This document shows, one piece after another, positions 1 through 9,701 of a DNA stretch of 64,000 nucleotides (within the stretch, counting starts at the first letter, position 1; each line of letters starts with the position of its first letter). The notes beneath the pieces are model-generated. The model saw nothing but the letters and a program-made list of their open reading frames with translations. It was not told where the DNA came from and did not search any database. Source of the DNA: Budvicia aquatica DSM 5075 = ATCC 35567 (lineage in GTDB: Bacteria; Pseudomonadota; Gammaproteobacteria; Enterobacterales; Enterobacteriaceae); the NCBI RefSeq assembly GCF_000427805.1, contig NZ_KE386588.1, forward strand, positions 197,444 through 261,443. Direction: 5' to 3'. The translations under genes and the position numbers were made by a program.

Positions 1-461
1 AAACCGGCCGGAATAGCCGTCACTTTATCACCATGACTCATCCAGACGTCAAGCTGAGGTTTGCCTTCAGCAGATAGCGCGTCCTGAATATCACGGACAA
101 ACTCGCTTTGTTCAACGATATCAACTTTAGCATAGCCAAACTCACGCTCAGTTGACCCCTGAACCTGACCGCCAAGCTGTACGGCCATGGTTTGCATACC
201 ATAGCAAATACCTAATACAGGAATGCCGGCATTGAATACATATTCCGGTGCGCGCGGGCTTCCGGCTTCAGTGGTGCTTTCAGGGCTACCGGAAAGAATA
301 ATACCGGTTGGTTGGAATTCACGAATTTGAGCTTCGCTCACGTCCCATGCCCATAGTTCACAATAAACACCGATTTCACGTACTCGGCGGGCAATTAATT
401 GGGTGTATTGAGAACCAAAATCCAGAATTAGGATACGATGCTTATGGATGTTTTTTGACAT
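1..461 (-). CDS. guaA: GMP synthase (glutamine-hydrolysing), N-terminal part, cut by window edge
   Basis: Converts XMP to GMP with glutamine as nitrogen donor; last step of guanine nucleotide synthesis in the cytoplasm. Only the first 153 codons lie in the window. They translate to the class I glutamine amidotransferase domain, starting [18 protein letters not shown] and carrying the nucleophile Cys86 in GICYGMQ. The ATP-pyrophosphatase part lies beyond the left edge. It follows guaB on the same strand after 165 bp, as in the guaBA operon. The ATG at 461 gives the length and N-terminus expected for the family. Confidence 0.96.
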   Translation of the reverse strand, partial: MSKNIHKHRILILDFGSQYTQLIARRVREIGVYCELWAWDVSEAQIREFQPTGIILSGSPESTTEAGSPRAPEYVFNAGIPVLGICYGMQTMAVQLGGQVQGSTEREFGYAKVDIVEQSEFVRDIQDALSAEGKPQLDVWMSHGDKVTAIPAG

Positions 462-547
462 GAATAGCTTTCCAAAAACTGTAGTGGGGGATCTGAGCAC
501 AGACCCGACTGGGAATTTTTCGGTATTATAACTGCGTTGGCAAAGAT

Positions 548-581
548 TACGAGAGCTGAATCTGTTACTCAGACTCTCGTA
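548..581. other. Intercistronic hairpin between guaB and guaA
   Basis: Inverted repeat TACGAGAG...CTCTCGTA with a second inner pairing CTGA/TCAG, in the 165-bp guaB-guaA gap. There is no U-tract, so it is more likely an mRNA stability or processing element than a terminator. Its function is inferred only from position. Confidence 0.3.
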
Positions 582-626
582 TCTTATCGATATTGCAAAT
601 ATGGCTGATTTCAGAGGCTATCTGAA

Positions 627-2090
627 TTAGCCCATACGGTAATTCGGTGATTCTTTAGTAATGGTCACATCGTGCACGTGGCTTTCCTGAATACCGGCAC
701 CGGTAATACGAACAAACTCAGCCTTGGTACGCAGATCGTCGATGGTCGGACAGCCGGTCAAGCCCATACATGAACGTAATCCGCCCATTTGCTGATGAAT
801 AATAACCTTCAGCAGGCCCTTATAAGCCACACGGCCTTCAATACCTTCAGGAACTAATTTATCTGCCGCGTTATCAGTCTGGAAATAACGGTCTGACGAA
901 CCTTTGGACATTGCACCTAAAGACCCCATTCCGCGGTATGACTTAAATGAACGACCTTGATACAGCTCAATTTCACCCGGAGATTCTTCAGTACCGGCTA
1001 ACATTGAACCAACCATAACGCAGGAGGCACCGGCAGCGATGGCTTTAGCGATATCACCGGAAAAACGGATACCACCGTCGGCAATGACCGGAATACCTAA
1101 ATGGCCTACAGCATCAACCGCATCAGCGATTGCCGTAATTTGCGGTACGCCTACGCCGGTAACAATACGGGTAGTACAGATAGAACCCGGGCCGATACCA
1201 ACTTTAACCGCATTCACACCGGCTTCAACTAACGCCAGAGCGCCGGCAGAGGTGGCGACGTTACCACCAATAATTTGCAGGTCAGGATAGGCGGCGCGAG
1301 TTTCACGAATACGCTGTAAAACGCCTTCGGAGTGACCGTGAGAAGAGTCAATCAGTAACACATCAACACCAGCTTCAACCAGCGCAGCAACGCGCTCTTC
1401 ATTGCCGCCACCGGCACCGACAGCAGCACCAACGCGCAAACGACCGTGTTCATCCTTACAGGCATTCGGTTTGCGTTCTGCTTTTTGAAAGTCTTTAACC
1501 GTGATCATGCCGCACAGATGGAACTGATCATCAATAACCAGCGCTTTCTCTACGCGTTTTTCATGCATTTTCTGGAATACAACTTCACGGGTTTCACCCT
1601 CTTTTACCGTCACCAGATTTGCTTTCTGGGTCATCAGCGCGCTGACAGGTAAATCAAGATCGGTGACGAAACGTACGTCACGGCCGGTAATAATACCAAC
1701 CAGCTCGTTATTTTCGCCAACCACCGGATAACCGGCAAAACCGTTAATCACCGCCAGTTCTTTAACTTCACGAACGGTAGTGTCAGGCGTCACGGTAATA
1801 GGATCGGTTACGATGCCGCTTTCATGTCTTTTCACCCGGCGAACTTCTTCAGCCTGGCGTTCAATCGACATATTTTTGTGGATAAAACCGATTCCACCTT
1901 CCTGAGCCAGAGCAATAGCTAAACTGGCCTCAGTTACGGTGTCCATCGCTGCTGAAAGCATAGGAATATTTAAACGAATTGTTGAGGTCAACATCGTCGA
2001 TAATTCAGCAGTATTTGGTAGCACGGACGAGTGGGCAGGAACTAATAGAACATCATCAAATGTTAGGGCTTCTTTAGCGATACGTAGCAT
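627..2090 (-). CDS. guaB: Inosine-5'-monophosphate dehydrogenase
   Basis: Oxidises IMP to XMP with NAD+, the committed step to GMP; cytoplasmic homotetramer. The 487-residue protein has the usual length. The TIM barrel is interrupted by two CBS domains (about residues 93-205). The catalytic Cys lies in the GPGSICTTR loop and the flap region follows. The start [18 protein letters not shown] is standard, with a GGTGAG Shine-Dalgarno a few bases upstream. It is the first gene of guaBA, divergent from xseA. Confidence 0.98.
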   Translation of the reverse strand: MLRIAKEALTFDDVLLVPAHSSVLPNTAELSTMLTSTIRLNIPMLSAAMDTVTEASLAIALAQEGGIGFIHKNMSIERQAEEVRRVKRHESGIVTDPITVTPDTTVREVKELAVINGFAGYPVVGENNELVGIITGRDVRFVTDLDLPVSALMTQKANLVTVKEGETREVVFQKMHEKRVEKALVIDDQFHLCGMITVKDFQKAERKPNACKDEHGRLRVGAAVGAGGGNEERVAALVEAGVDVLLIDSSHGHSEGVLQRIRETRAAYPDLQIIGGNVATSAGALALVEAGVNAVKVGIGPGSICTTRIVTGVGVPQITAIADAVDAVGHLGIPVIADGGIRFSGDIAKAIAAGASCVMVGSMLAGTEESPGEIELYQGRSFKSYRGMGSLGAMSKGSSDRYFQTDNAADKLVPEGIEGRVAYKGLLKVIIHQQMGGLRSCMGLTGCPTIDDLRTKAEFVRITGAGIQESHVHDVTITKESPNYRMG

Positions 2091-2141
2091 GGCAATATCT
2101 CACCGACAGTGGGTTGGAAACAGATAAAATATTGCAGTGGC

Positions 2142-2175
2142 ATTATACAGAGCCATGCCCCTTGCCGCCACTCAT
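2142..2175 (-). promoter_or_regulatory. Probable guaBA promoter
   Basis: On the minus strand a TATAAT -10 (2142-2147) is followed by a GC-rich discriminator (GCCACTG). It is preceded by a weak -35 and an A/T-rich tract that could act as an UP element. GC-rich discriminators are typical of stringently controlled promoters such as E. coli guaB. The assignment rests on these elements and on position, about 50 bp before the guaB start. Confidence 0.55.
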
Positions 2176-2259
2176 TTTTAAAAATAATACTTGATTAGCC
2201 TGTACACCTATGTAGTATCGAAAGATTAAGTCTTTGTTTTAGAGTTTGATCTCCGTCAC

Positions 2260-3615
2260 ATGTCACTACCTACATCACCACCAATTTTTACTGTAAGCCG
2301 CCTTAATCAGACGGTCCGCCAACTGTTGGAAATGGAAATGGGTCAGATATGGCTTTCGGCCGAAATATCAAACTTATCCCAGCCCTCTTCCGGCCACTGG
2401 TATTTCACCCTGAAAGATGACCGAGCTCAGGTTCGCTGCGCTATGTTTCGTACTGCTAACCGAAAAACCACCTTCCAACCTCAAAATGGCCAGCAGGTTT
2501 TAGTTCGGGCAACCATAACGCTGTATGAACCACGCGGTGACTATCAGATTATTGCTGAAAGTATGCAACCGGCCGGAGACGGCCTGCTACAACAGCGCTT
2601 TGAGCAGCTAAAACAAAGATTGTCTGATGAAGGGTTATTCGACCAGCAGCGCAAGCGCCCTCTCCCTTCTCCGGCGGCCTGTATCGGAGTAATTACATCA
2701 AAATCCGGTGCGGCACTACATGACATTTTGCAGATTCTTCGCCGTCGCGACCCTTCACTGCCGGTCATTATCTATCCGACCGCCGTTCAGGGCACCGATG
2801 CCATTATGCAGATAGTCAAAGCCATTGAGCTGGCTAATCAACGTAATGAATGCGATGTATTAATCGTTGGCCGAGGCGGAGGGTCGTTAGAAGACCTGTG
2901 GTGTTTTAACGAAGAGCTGGTCATCAGAGCCATCTTTAACAGTAAAATTCCGATAGTCAGCGCCGTCGGCCATGAAACTGATGTGACCATTGCTGACTTT
3001 GTTGCCGACCTTCGGGCACCTACGCCGTCGGCCGCGGCTGAAATGGTCAGCCGTAATCAGGTCGAACTGGTACGCCGCTTACAAACCCAGCAACAGCGTT
3101 TAGAAATGGCGATGGACTACTATCTTTCTCGTCAGCATCAAATCATTAACCGTTTAGACAGTCGGTTACAGCAGCAACACCCCCAACTACGCCTGTCACG
3201 CCAGCAAACTGCACTGTTAAAATTACACAATCGACTGGAAGATGGCATTCAAACCCAGCTACGGCTAAAGAGTCGCCAATCTGAACGCTTACAACAGCGT
3301 TTAATCCAGACTCAGCCACAGGCACGTGTTCATCGTTACCAGCAGTTGCTTCAGCAGCGCCAATATCAGCTTCAGCAAGCCTTAGAACGCCAGATGAATG
3401 CGGCTAAACAGCGCTTTAGCATTAGCTATTCACAGCTAGAAGCCGTTAGCCCGTTAGCCACGCTGGCCAGAGGCTATAGCGTCACCAGTGCGCCGGACGG
3501 AAGCGCGCTGAAAAAGACCAAACAGGTTAAAGTCGGTGATGTGTTAAAAACCCGCCTGAGCGACGGATGGGTAGAAAGCAGCGTCAGCAATATCAAAAAA
3601 TCCGCACAGCTTTAG
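2260..3615 (+). CDS. xseA: Exodeoxyribonuclease VII large subunit
   Basis: Large subunit of the single-strand-specific exonuclease VII, which degrades ssDNA from both ends in repair and recombination. At 451 residues it is close to E. coli XseA (456). It has an N-terminal OB-fold (about residues 10-105), then the catalytic core with [12 protein letters not shown] and [28 protein letters not shown] motifs (each under 20 residues here), and a long Gln/Arg-rich coiled-coil stretch (about 265-390). Transcribed divergently from guaB, as in E. coli. Confidence 0.97.
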   Translation: MSLPTSPPIFTVSRLNQTVRQLLEMEMGQIWLSAEISNLSQPSSGHWYFTLKDDRAQVRCAMFRTANRKTTFQPQNGQQVLVRATITLYEPRGDYQIIAESMQPAGDGLLQQRFEQLKQRLSDEGLFDQQRKRPLPSPAACIGVITSKSGAALHDILQILRRRDPSLPVIIYPTAVQGTDAIMQIVKAIELANQRNECDVLIVGRGGGSLEDLWCFNEELVIRAIFNSKIPIVSAVGHETDVTIADFVADLRAPTPSAAAEMVSRNQVELVRRLQTQQQRLEMAMDYYLSRQHQIINRLDSRLQQQHPQLRLSRQQTALLKLHNRLEDGIQTQLRLKSRQSERLQQRLIQTQPQARVHRYQQLLQQRQYQLQQALERQMNAAKQRFSISYSQLEAVSPLATLARGYSVTSAPDGSALKKTKQVKVGDVLKTRLSDGWVESSVSNIKKSAQL

Positions 3616-3620
3616 TCATA

Positions 3621-3656
3621 CAAAAAAAGCGAACCGTTGAATAAAAACGGTTCGCT
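3621..3656 (-). terminator. Terminator after the helical-repeat gene (possibly bidirectional)
   Basis: Perfect 11-bp stem AGCGAACCGTT/AACGGTTCGCT with a 7-nt loop. On the minus strand it is followed by seven T residues, so it fits the minus-strand gene ending at 3698. It also lies 13 bp after the xseA stop and could end that transcript less efficiently. Confidence 0.8.
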
Positions 3657-3697
3657 CGATCAACAGAACATTCAACAGAACATATAAGCCAAATAGA

Positions 3698-6013
3698 TTA
3701 TAAGCCGTAGCGCTCAATCAATCCCCGATGCCGCTCAACATCGGGGGCATCTGCTTTCTCTGCCAACGTAAACCAACACCAATCGTGCTGCCAGCTTTCT
3801 GTCAGTTCTAGCAGCTTGGCATTGATTTCTGCAGCAGTTACATTCGCTGGGGCAGCCAGATAAAAATAGATGCCGTTTAGTGGTTCGGCTTCAGGATTCT
3901 GTGCATCGGTTAGCTGGTATTCTGTCGAACTTCTGACCCGAATTTGCCAGCCAAGCTGCTCAATGGCATCAACAAAATCTTGGTATTGTTCTTCGCTTGG
4001 CATAACACCATCAATAAACCAGCTATCACCATAATTCCCACGTTTTAGAGTGTGTACCACTCGATACACTGCGGTGTACTCTTTACGCTGTTCTTCATCC
4101 TCCGGGGGTGTTTCTAACATGCCGGCATCAATCACCACCACATCACCGTAGCATTGGCTATTATTCGGCGCGGCCAGTTGCAGTACTTTAGCCGTTACAG
4201 GGCCAATAAATTGACCGTAGTATTCAACCTCATCGTCACGATCGTCCATGCGTAAACGAACCCAGCCCCAATCTTCATTAATTTCCCCTTCTCCCGGAGT
4301 CAATTTAATATCGATTTTTTCGGCCGTTTCACGAACAAGATCCCACTGTTCTGCCGCGCTGGCGGCGGTCATCAGATCCCAAAGAATATTCCTTGGCTCA
4401 TCCGTTTGCTCAACCAATTGCTGATAACACTCGATGGCCTGTTGAAATAGTTTTTGCTGCATTGACACTTCAGCCAGCATCATCCTCGGGCCTCGATATT
4501 CAGGAACGACGTCAATCATCTGCTTACATAGCCGTTCAACTTCCGGCCAATTGGCCTGATGCTGAGCCTGTTTAATTCGGCACCAGAGTGCAACTGCCGG
4601 TAAGGTTGGCTGATAGGCATCGGCTAGGCGAACGATTTCCGACTGGCTCGAAGGATCGGACTTTTCATCCAGTAAAATATCCAGCAGCCGGTAGGCTAGC
4701 ACTGATTCTACGGACAGATGAGTCTCAACAAATGTCCAAAGCACTGATTTAGCCTGAGCAACGGCACCACAGGCCACCAAAGCCGATGACGCCATCTCAA
4801 TCAACTCTTCATCGTCAGGGCGCGCCAAAGTGGCCTGTAATAACCACTCCGCCTCCTCTTCCGGATTACGCGATTCACCTTCGCCAGCCCGCTGCTCCAA
4901 CCAAGCTAATAGTTGATCGGCAGCCACCGGTAAAGATGAATTATCGTTCGTCTGATCGATAGATAGCTTCAGGCTATCTAATAACAGATCGGCTCCGCGA
5001 ACCTTATTTAACTTAGGCAAATGCTGATAAGCAACATCCAGAGAACGTCGTGCCGTCCAGACTGCACCACGGGCTAGAGCAAGTTTTGCATGCCAAACGG
5101 CCAGCGTAATAGTGTGGCGGTGAGCGCCAACCTGACTAACATGGTCTAACATTTTTTGGATCAGACGGCCTAACTGCCAGTTATTTCTTTCCGATGAGTT
5201 ATTCAGCAGTAGTTTACTGGCATCCACCCAGTCCATATAAAATTCAGGCACCAAGTCTGACCATGCCGGAATCGCCTCCATAGCCTCTTCATCACGACCT
5301 AATCCTGCCAAACACCGTGCCTTTAATAAACTACGAAACTGGTTATTCTTCTGCCATTGATAGGTCTTAGCCAGCTCATCGGTGCGATCAAATAGTTCCA
5401 TCGCCTCAGAATAGCGCCCCATATTTAGCAGGGTTTTGATCTGGAAGTTATGGATAGACAGGCAGTCGTCTGCCGTCGTGGAGGTGATTTTCTCTTCCTG
5501 CTGTTGTAAAAATGCCAGCGCATCATCTGGCCGATCGTCGTCAAGCAGGGCCTCGGCGTATTCACAGGACAGACAGTGAAAACAGTTCCAACTGGCATCA
5601 ATTCTGGCCAACGTCTCTTCACATACCGCAATTCGTTCATCAACCCAGCCTGGGCCATCAATATTGGCATAGCAGCCGGATAAATCTTGAGTAACGCATA
5701 CTGACTGCGGGCACTCCATGGTTTCCGGGCGATGAGCAAACTCAAATAGCTCAACGGAAGTAGCCAGTGCAGATTCCCCCTCAAGCCGGCTACCTACCCG
5801 ATTACGTAAATGCCAGTGCCGGACAAACACTTCCAGCCATGGATTCTTCAGGCTGCGGCTCAGGGCGAGTACTTCTGGAAATAAAGCGTCCGCTTTATCA
5901 ATATTCAGCTCTGCGACGTCATCGGTAAATCGGTCAATAATTCGGGCCGCCTCGCCTTGTCCGGCCTCTTTTAAATCATCTTCTAATTTATTAACCCAGT
6001 TCCAAATATCCAT
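3698..6013 (-). CDS. Large helical (TPR-like) repeat protein of unknown function
   Basis: A 771-residue cytoplasmic-looking protein without signal peptide or membrane segment. Much of it reads as amphipathic helix pairs of tetratricopeptide type (for example about residues 125-260 and 430-560, with alternating A/L/Y patterns), and it is strongly acidic. The last about 170 residues are not repeat-like and may form a separate globular domain. An AAGGATG Shine-Dalgarno precedes the ATG. It follows the HSP90-like gene by 72 bp on the same strand and ends at a good terminator, so the two probably form one unit; TPR proteins are common HSP90 partners. I do not recognise a named family. The pair is absent from the E. 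coli xseA-yfgJ interval. Confidence 0.85.
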   Translation of the reverse strand: MDIWNWVNKLEDDLKEAGQGEAARIIDRFTDDVAELNIDKADALFPEVLALSRSLKNPWLEVFVRHWHLRNRVGSRLEGESALATSVELFEFAHRPETMECPQSVCVTQDLSGCYANIDGPGWVDERIAVCEETLARIDASWNCFHCLSCEYAEALLDDDRPDDALAFLQQQEEKITSTTADDCLSIHNFQIKTLLNMGRYSEAMELFDRTDELAKTYQWQKNNQFRSLLKARCLAGLGRDEEAMEAIPAWSDLVPEFYMDWVDASKLLLNNSSERNNWQLGRLIQKMLDHVSQVGAHRHTITLAVWHAKLALARGAVWTARRSLDVAYQHLPKLNKVRGADLLLDSLKLSIDQTNDNSSLPVAADQLLAWLEQRAGEGESRNPEEEAEWLLQATLARPDDEELIEMASSALVACGAVAQAKSVLWTFVETHLSVESVLAYRLLDILLDEKSDPSSQSEIVRLADAYQPTLPAVALWCRIKQAQHQANWPEVERLCKQMIDVVPEYRGPRMMLAEVSMQQKLFQQAIECYQQLVEQTDEPRNILWDLMTAASAAEQWDLVRETAEKIDIKLTPGEGEINEDWGWVRLRMDDRDDEVEYYGQFIGPVTAKVLQLAAPNNSQCYGDVVVIDAGMLETPPEDEEQRKEYTAVYRVVHTLKRGNYGDSWFIDGVMPSEEQYQDFVDAIEQLGWQIRVRSSTEYQLTDAQNPEAEPLNGIYFYLAAPANVTAAEINAKLLELTESWQHDWCWFTLAEKADAPDVERHRGLIERYGL

Positions 6014-6085
6014 TTGTCATCCTTTATAATTTTTATTTTATACCCGCACGGCCGGGCACTACGCGATTAGCAAAATAGCGAGTAT

Positions 6086-7966
6086 CTACTCACTCTCACC
6101 GTTTTCTGTTACCCGGCCACCCGATCGGGCCAGCATCTGTGGAATCAGTTGGCTAAAATCAGACAGGGCAGAGTTAAGGGCCATCGCCTGCGTCTGGCTA
6201 CCGCGGCTCGACATAATCACTTTCAGCGCCTTCAGCATACGGGCTGCATCATTCAAGCCAACATGATGAGTACGGAACCCTTCCAGTAATGCATTCACCG
6301 CCGGATTGTTAAGATTCACATAAAGCTGCCGGGTATTGGTGGCGCTGATTTTTGCCGTGAATTGTCGGGCTAAATGCAGGGCGGCGATCGATACTCGCTT
6401 ATCGGTTTCATCGTCTTCAAGACGCTTCTTCAGCTCTGCTTCGCGGTCATGAACCACCACCAGCGGCAATTCAACCGGTTCAAAGCGTGAGGTTATAAGC
6501 TTCTCTCCGTCACCCAATACCGAAAGTAACCACTCACTTTCGTTAATTGGTAAATCATCGAGTTTAAACAGTTGCTTGTTACCGGCATTGGTACCCAACT
6601 CAACCAACTGACAGCCTTTTGCCGTCGCCCAGCGCCGTAAAAATGGCACTACCGCATAGCGATCGCCATAGGCTACCGGTACCCCCAAAGCCTGAAACAG
6701 GGTTTCTTCAAATCCTTCTTTGGCATCCAGAATCACATGGATAGCCCCTTTGGAACGCAAATCTTGAGCACGCAGATCGCCTTGCGAAGTCGGCACTTTG
6801 ATAGTATCGATTAACAGGTCAAACAAACGTTCATCGCACAATGAGGCGCCGAGCAGGGTTTCATTATGACGAACAATAATACGCCGCCAAACCTCTGGCT
6901 GCCTGCGTGAAATCTCTGCCAAACCGGTAATCAGTGATTCACTCAGGGCATATTGAACGGCTGAATAGTGGCTATCACGCTGAAGATCTTCACGGCTGGC
7001 TGTTGGTGTCAGCTTATTAGATTCAATCACTCCACCAATAAATCCGGCCCAGGGCGGTAATAAATCTCGCGCATCATCGTCCAGTAGCATGCCACGCAGA
7101 AAAATAGACAGATTGCGATTATCACTGGTACCGTAAGTCGAGCCATCCTGCACCCAAAGCATACCAATGGCATCGCTTTTTCCATCCGGAACAACAGGTA
7201 CGGTGCAAATAGGTTCAAAGTTTTGTTCAAACCGGGCGGCAAACTCAATGCGTAACCGCCGATCCTGAATAGGATGCACAGCAATATCGCCATCCCTGCG
7301 CCATGGCGGCATATCCGGATTAACCGGAGTTAAATTTTGGCCAATAAAGATCGGTTCACGTAATAGAACACAATAACGGCTCAGGATATCGTTCAGCACT
7401 TTTTCATTAGCCAGATGGCTAAATTCATCACGTAATAGCAGCGTAACCTCAGTCCCGATCTCACGGCAGTTCACCGGTTCGGTAGAGTATTTCTCACCGT
7501 TCGCTGAGCGATAACGCCAACCTTGCTGCGGGTTTTGATAGGATGTGGTGGTTACCATTACCTGTTTTGCCAGCACAAAGGCAGACAAGAAACCCAGCCC
7601 GAACATCCCGATCAATCCGGTGTCATTATCTTGCTGACGTAATGTACGGGTATAGCCAACCCCGACCGTTGCTAAATAAGCATGAATTTCATCTTCAGTC
7701 AGCCCGGCACCATTATCAATAATACGAATCAGGCCATTTTTAGCATCGCCAATAACCTGAATGCGCCCGGTATCAGGCTGGCCGGCATGCTCAAGGCGAC
7801 GACGAATAATGGAGTCATGTGCATTCTGTACCAGCTCGCGCAAAGCCACCATGGGCGTAGAATAAAGATGTTTACTCAGTACCTGCATTAATCCACTAAG
7901 GTCAACGCCGGCAGAGCAAAACTGGGCGGTTACTGAAGGGTCTTGGGAAAATGAAGAATTATCCAT
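6086..7966 (-). CDS. HSP90-family (HtpG-like) GHKL ATPase, divergent paralogue
   Basis: At 626 residues it has HtpG-like length. The N-terminal GHKL ATP site is intact: RELVQNAHDS (Glu44, Asn48, Asp51), IDNGAGLT (Asp84, Gly86, Gly88) and GMFGLGF (Gly120-Gly125). The N-terminus and the middle and C-terminal regions differ clearly from housekeeping HtpG, which in enterics begins MKGQETRGFQ and lies elsewhere. It is therefore an accessory HSP90-class protein. It probably acts as an ATP-driven chaperone with the adjacent helical-repeat protein; client and role are unknown. The start at 7966 has only a weak Shine-Dalgarno, so it may be translated after yfgJ, 98 bp upstream. Confidence 0.88.
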   Translation of the reverse strand: MDNSSFSQDPSVTAQFCSAGVDLSGLMQVLSKHLYSTPMVALRELVQNAHDSIIRRRLEHAGQPDTGRIQVIGDAKNGLIRIIDNGAGLTEDEIHAYLATVGVGYTRTLRQQDNDTGLIGMFGLGFLSAFVLAKQVMVTTTSYQNPQQGWRYRSANGEKYSTEPVNCREIGTEVTLLLRDEFSHLANEKVLNDILSRYCVLLREPIFIGQNLTPVNPDMPPWRRDGDIAVHPIQDRRLRIEFAARFEQNFEPICTVPVVPDGKSDAIGMLWVQDGSTYGTSDNRNLSIFLRGMLLDDDARDLLPPWAGFIGGVIESNKLTPTASREDLQRDSHYSAVQYALSESLITGLAEISRRQPEVWRRIIVRHNETLLGASLCDERLFDLLIDTIKVPTSQGDLRAQDLRSKGAIHVILDAKEGFEETLFQALGVPVAYGDRYAVVPFLRRWATAKGCQLVELGTNAGNKQLFKLDDLPINESEWLLSVLGDGEKLITSRFEPVELPLVVVHDREAELKKRLEDDETDKRVSIAALHLARQFTAKISATNTRQLYVNLNNPAVNALLEGFRTHHVGLNDAARMLKALKVIMSSRGSQTQAMALNSALSDFSQLIPQMLARSGGRVTENGESE

Positions 7967-8064
7967 ATAAGCGTTTTATGATCCTGAATATATTGTAGCG
8001 ACTAACCATGCCATCGCCGGTAAAACCGTTTGGCCGGCCTTAAATTCATCATGCTGATAATCAA

Positions 8065-8292
8065 TTATTCTTGTTCAACATAGATAAAGTGAAGCCTTTT
8101 CTTTGATACCAGCCCGTGCCCGTGCTGACAAAAGTAATCAACTGCACCACAGGCCTGCATTTTTTCTAGTGGCTTGTTGCACTCCGGGCATGGAGCTACT
8201 TGTAGATAGCCTTTATCACAGGTTGCACAATGATAAATATTACCCTGCTGCCATAACAACGTCTGGTGACATTGTGGACAAAATACGTCCAT
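8065..8292 (-). CDS. yfgJ: YfgJ family zinc-ribbon protein
   Basis: A 75-residue protein with four CxxC knuckles (CPQC, CATC, CPEC and the CGAVDYFCQHGHG block), which predicts zinc binding. The CGAVDYFCQHGHGLVSKKR stretch is characteristic of enteric YfgJ. In E. coli yfgJ lies directly between xseA and der; here extra genes flank it. It follows the AEC transporter gene by 12 bp. The biochemical role is unknown. Confidence 0.93.
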   Translation of the reverse strand: MDVFCPQCHQTLLWQQGNIYHCATCDKGYLQVAPCPECNKPLEKMQACGAVDYFCQHGHGLVSKKRLHFIYVEQE

Positions 8293-8304
8293 TTGATTCT
8301 CCCG

Positions 8305-9264
8305 TCAAAATAGTCCGGCAGCGCGGAAAAACAGCAGGCCGAAAGCGGTGGTAAAAAATGATCCCAAGGTTGTTAAGGCAATAATATTGGCGGCCAGCGT
8401 AGAGTTCCCCCCCATTGCACGGGTCATAATATAACTGGCAGACGCGGTTGGCGTAGCCGTCAGCAAAAATATTACTCCCAGCGGAACGCCACGAAAACCA
8501 TACAGCCAGGCACCCAAAAACAGCACGCCGGGAACCACTATAATTCGGGCAATACAAGATAAAACCGCCACGTTAGACGCTCTGAACATAGCACGAAAAT
8601 CAAGGCTGGCACCCGTACACAACAAGGCCAACGGCAGAGCAATACCTGAGATATATTTACCCGTGTTAACAACAAATTCCGGCATCGATATAGAAAAAAG
8701 GGAGAAAGGTAAGCCGAATAAAATACCGATGATCAGGGGATTAGTAACAATACCGCGCAGCATACTTAAAAAACCGGGGGCCCCGCCTCTGCCGGAAGAT
8801 AAAGACCGGGTCAAGGTGATAACGGATAAGACATTAAACAGAATCACCGTAACAATGATATAAAATGAGGCAATAGCAACGCCTTCACTCCCAAAGGCCA
8901 TTGCACAATACGCCACGCCTAATATCGCGGCGTTACCACGAAAGCCGCCCTGAACAAAAATACCGCGCTCTCTGGGGTCTTTAACCAAAAGCGGTGCAAC
9001 AAGTTCAAGCATCAGGTATGTAACAATCGTTCCAACTGCCCCATAAATAATAATAGGTATATGTTGCTGGAGGTCGCCATGGTTGGTAGCAATGCTAAAG
9101 AATAGCGTGCAGGGTAAGGCCAGATTAAATACCAGCCGACTGGCAGAGTCGCAAAAGTTATCATCAATCAGACGGAAACGACGTAGAAAGATGCCCATAA
9201 GCAACATCAGTAAATTAGGCACGGTAACGTTAAATGCAAAGTTCCATGCTTCCCATGACATCAT
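8305..9264 (-). CDS. AEC (auxin efflux carrier) family transporter
   Basis: A 319-residue inner-membrane protein with about ten hydrophobic segments arranged as two five-helix halves with a charged central loop (around residues 95-105 and 155-165). The start FNVTVPNLLMLLMGIFLRR and the FRGNAAILGVAYCAMAFG region are typical of the AEC/malonate-malate transporter family. The substrate cannot be told from sequence. It is probably the first gene of a minus-strand unit with yfgJ and perhaps the HSP90-like pair. Confidence 0.9.
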   Translation of the reverse strand: MMSWEAWNFAFNVTVPNLLMLLMGIFLRRFRLIDDNFCDSASRLVFNLALPCTLFFSIATNHGDLQQHIPIIIYGAVGTIVTYLMLELVAPLLVKDPRERGIFVQGGFRGNAAILGVAYCAMAFGSEGVAIASFYIIVTVILFNVLSVITLTRSLSSGRGGAPGFLSMLRGIVTNPLIIGILFGLPFSLFSISMPEFVVNTGKYISGIALPLALLCTGASLDFRAMFRASNVAVLSCIARIIVVPGVLFLGAWLYGFRGVPLGVIFLLTATPTASASYIMTRAMGGNSTLAANIIALTTLGSFFTTAFGLLFFRAAGLF

Positions 9265-9701
9265 TTCCAGTTACACCCGTTTTAGCAAAATAATAAAATG
9301 GTTAGTTAGGCAATATTCTGCTTATCTATCAAATAATAACAATCTAAACTCTTAGAAAAACGCGGTTGTTAACCACAATTGATTATAATCCCAATTATTA
9401 TCATTCGAACATAATCAAATCAACGTCATATTACTATTTCGTTTCAATGATTATACCAACTGATAATTATTCTGGTAGGCAGAAAGCCGAGTAATGATTA
9501 ATAATTAAAACACCCTGCACCAATGGGGCCATATTGAGTATAATATCCACTCAACTGTAGATAATCATGCTTTGTTCTAAATATTCGGGTGAAGTGACTG
9601 CATAAACAAGAAGTAGAAGACGAAAAAGGACTGTAACTTAATGATAAGGCGCCGACTAAACATAAGAATCCTCTCTCAACTTAGTGAAGGAAGATCCCAC
9701 C
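9265..9701. other. A/T-rich intergenic region between divergent genes
   Basis: 437 bp without a credible gene, between the AEC transporter (minus) and the Kef-type antiporter (plus). It is very A/T-rich at 9290-9510. A TATAAT hexamer at 9539-9544 could be the -10 of the antiporter gene. A GAAGGAAGA Shine-Dalgarno lies at 9686-9694. No operator was recognised. Confidence 0.6.

Noticed and set aside
6030..6075. Possible ERIC fragment (TATACCCG)
   Set aside because: Only the first seven bases match; no other ERIC part follows.
9290..9520. Possible replication or phage attachment region because of high A/T content
   Set aside because: No iterons, DnaA boxes or direct repeats seen; it is a normal divergent promoter region.
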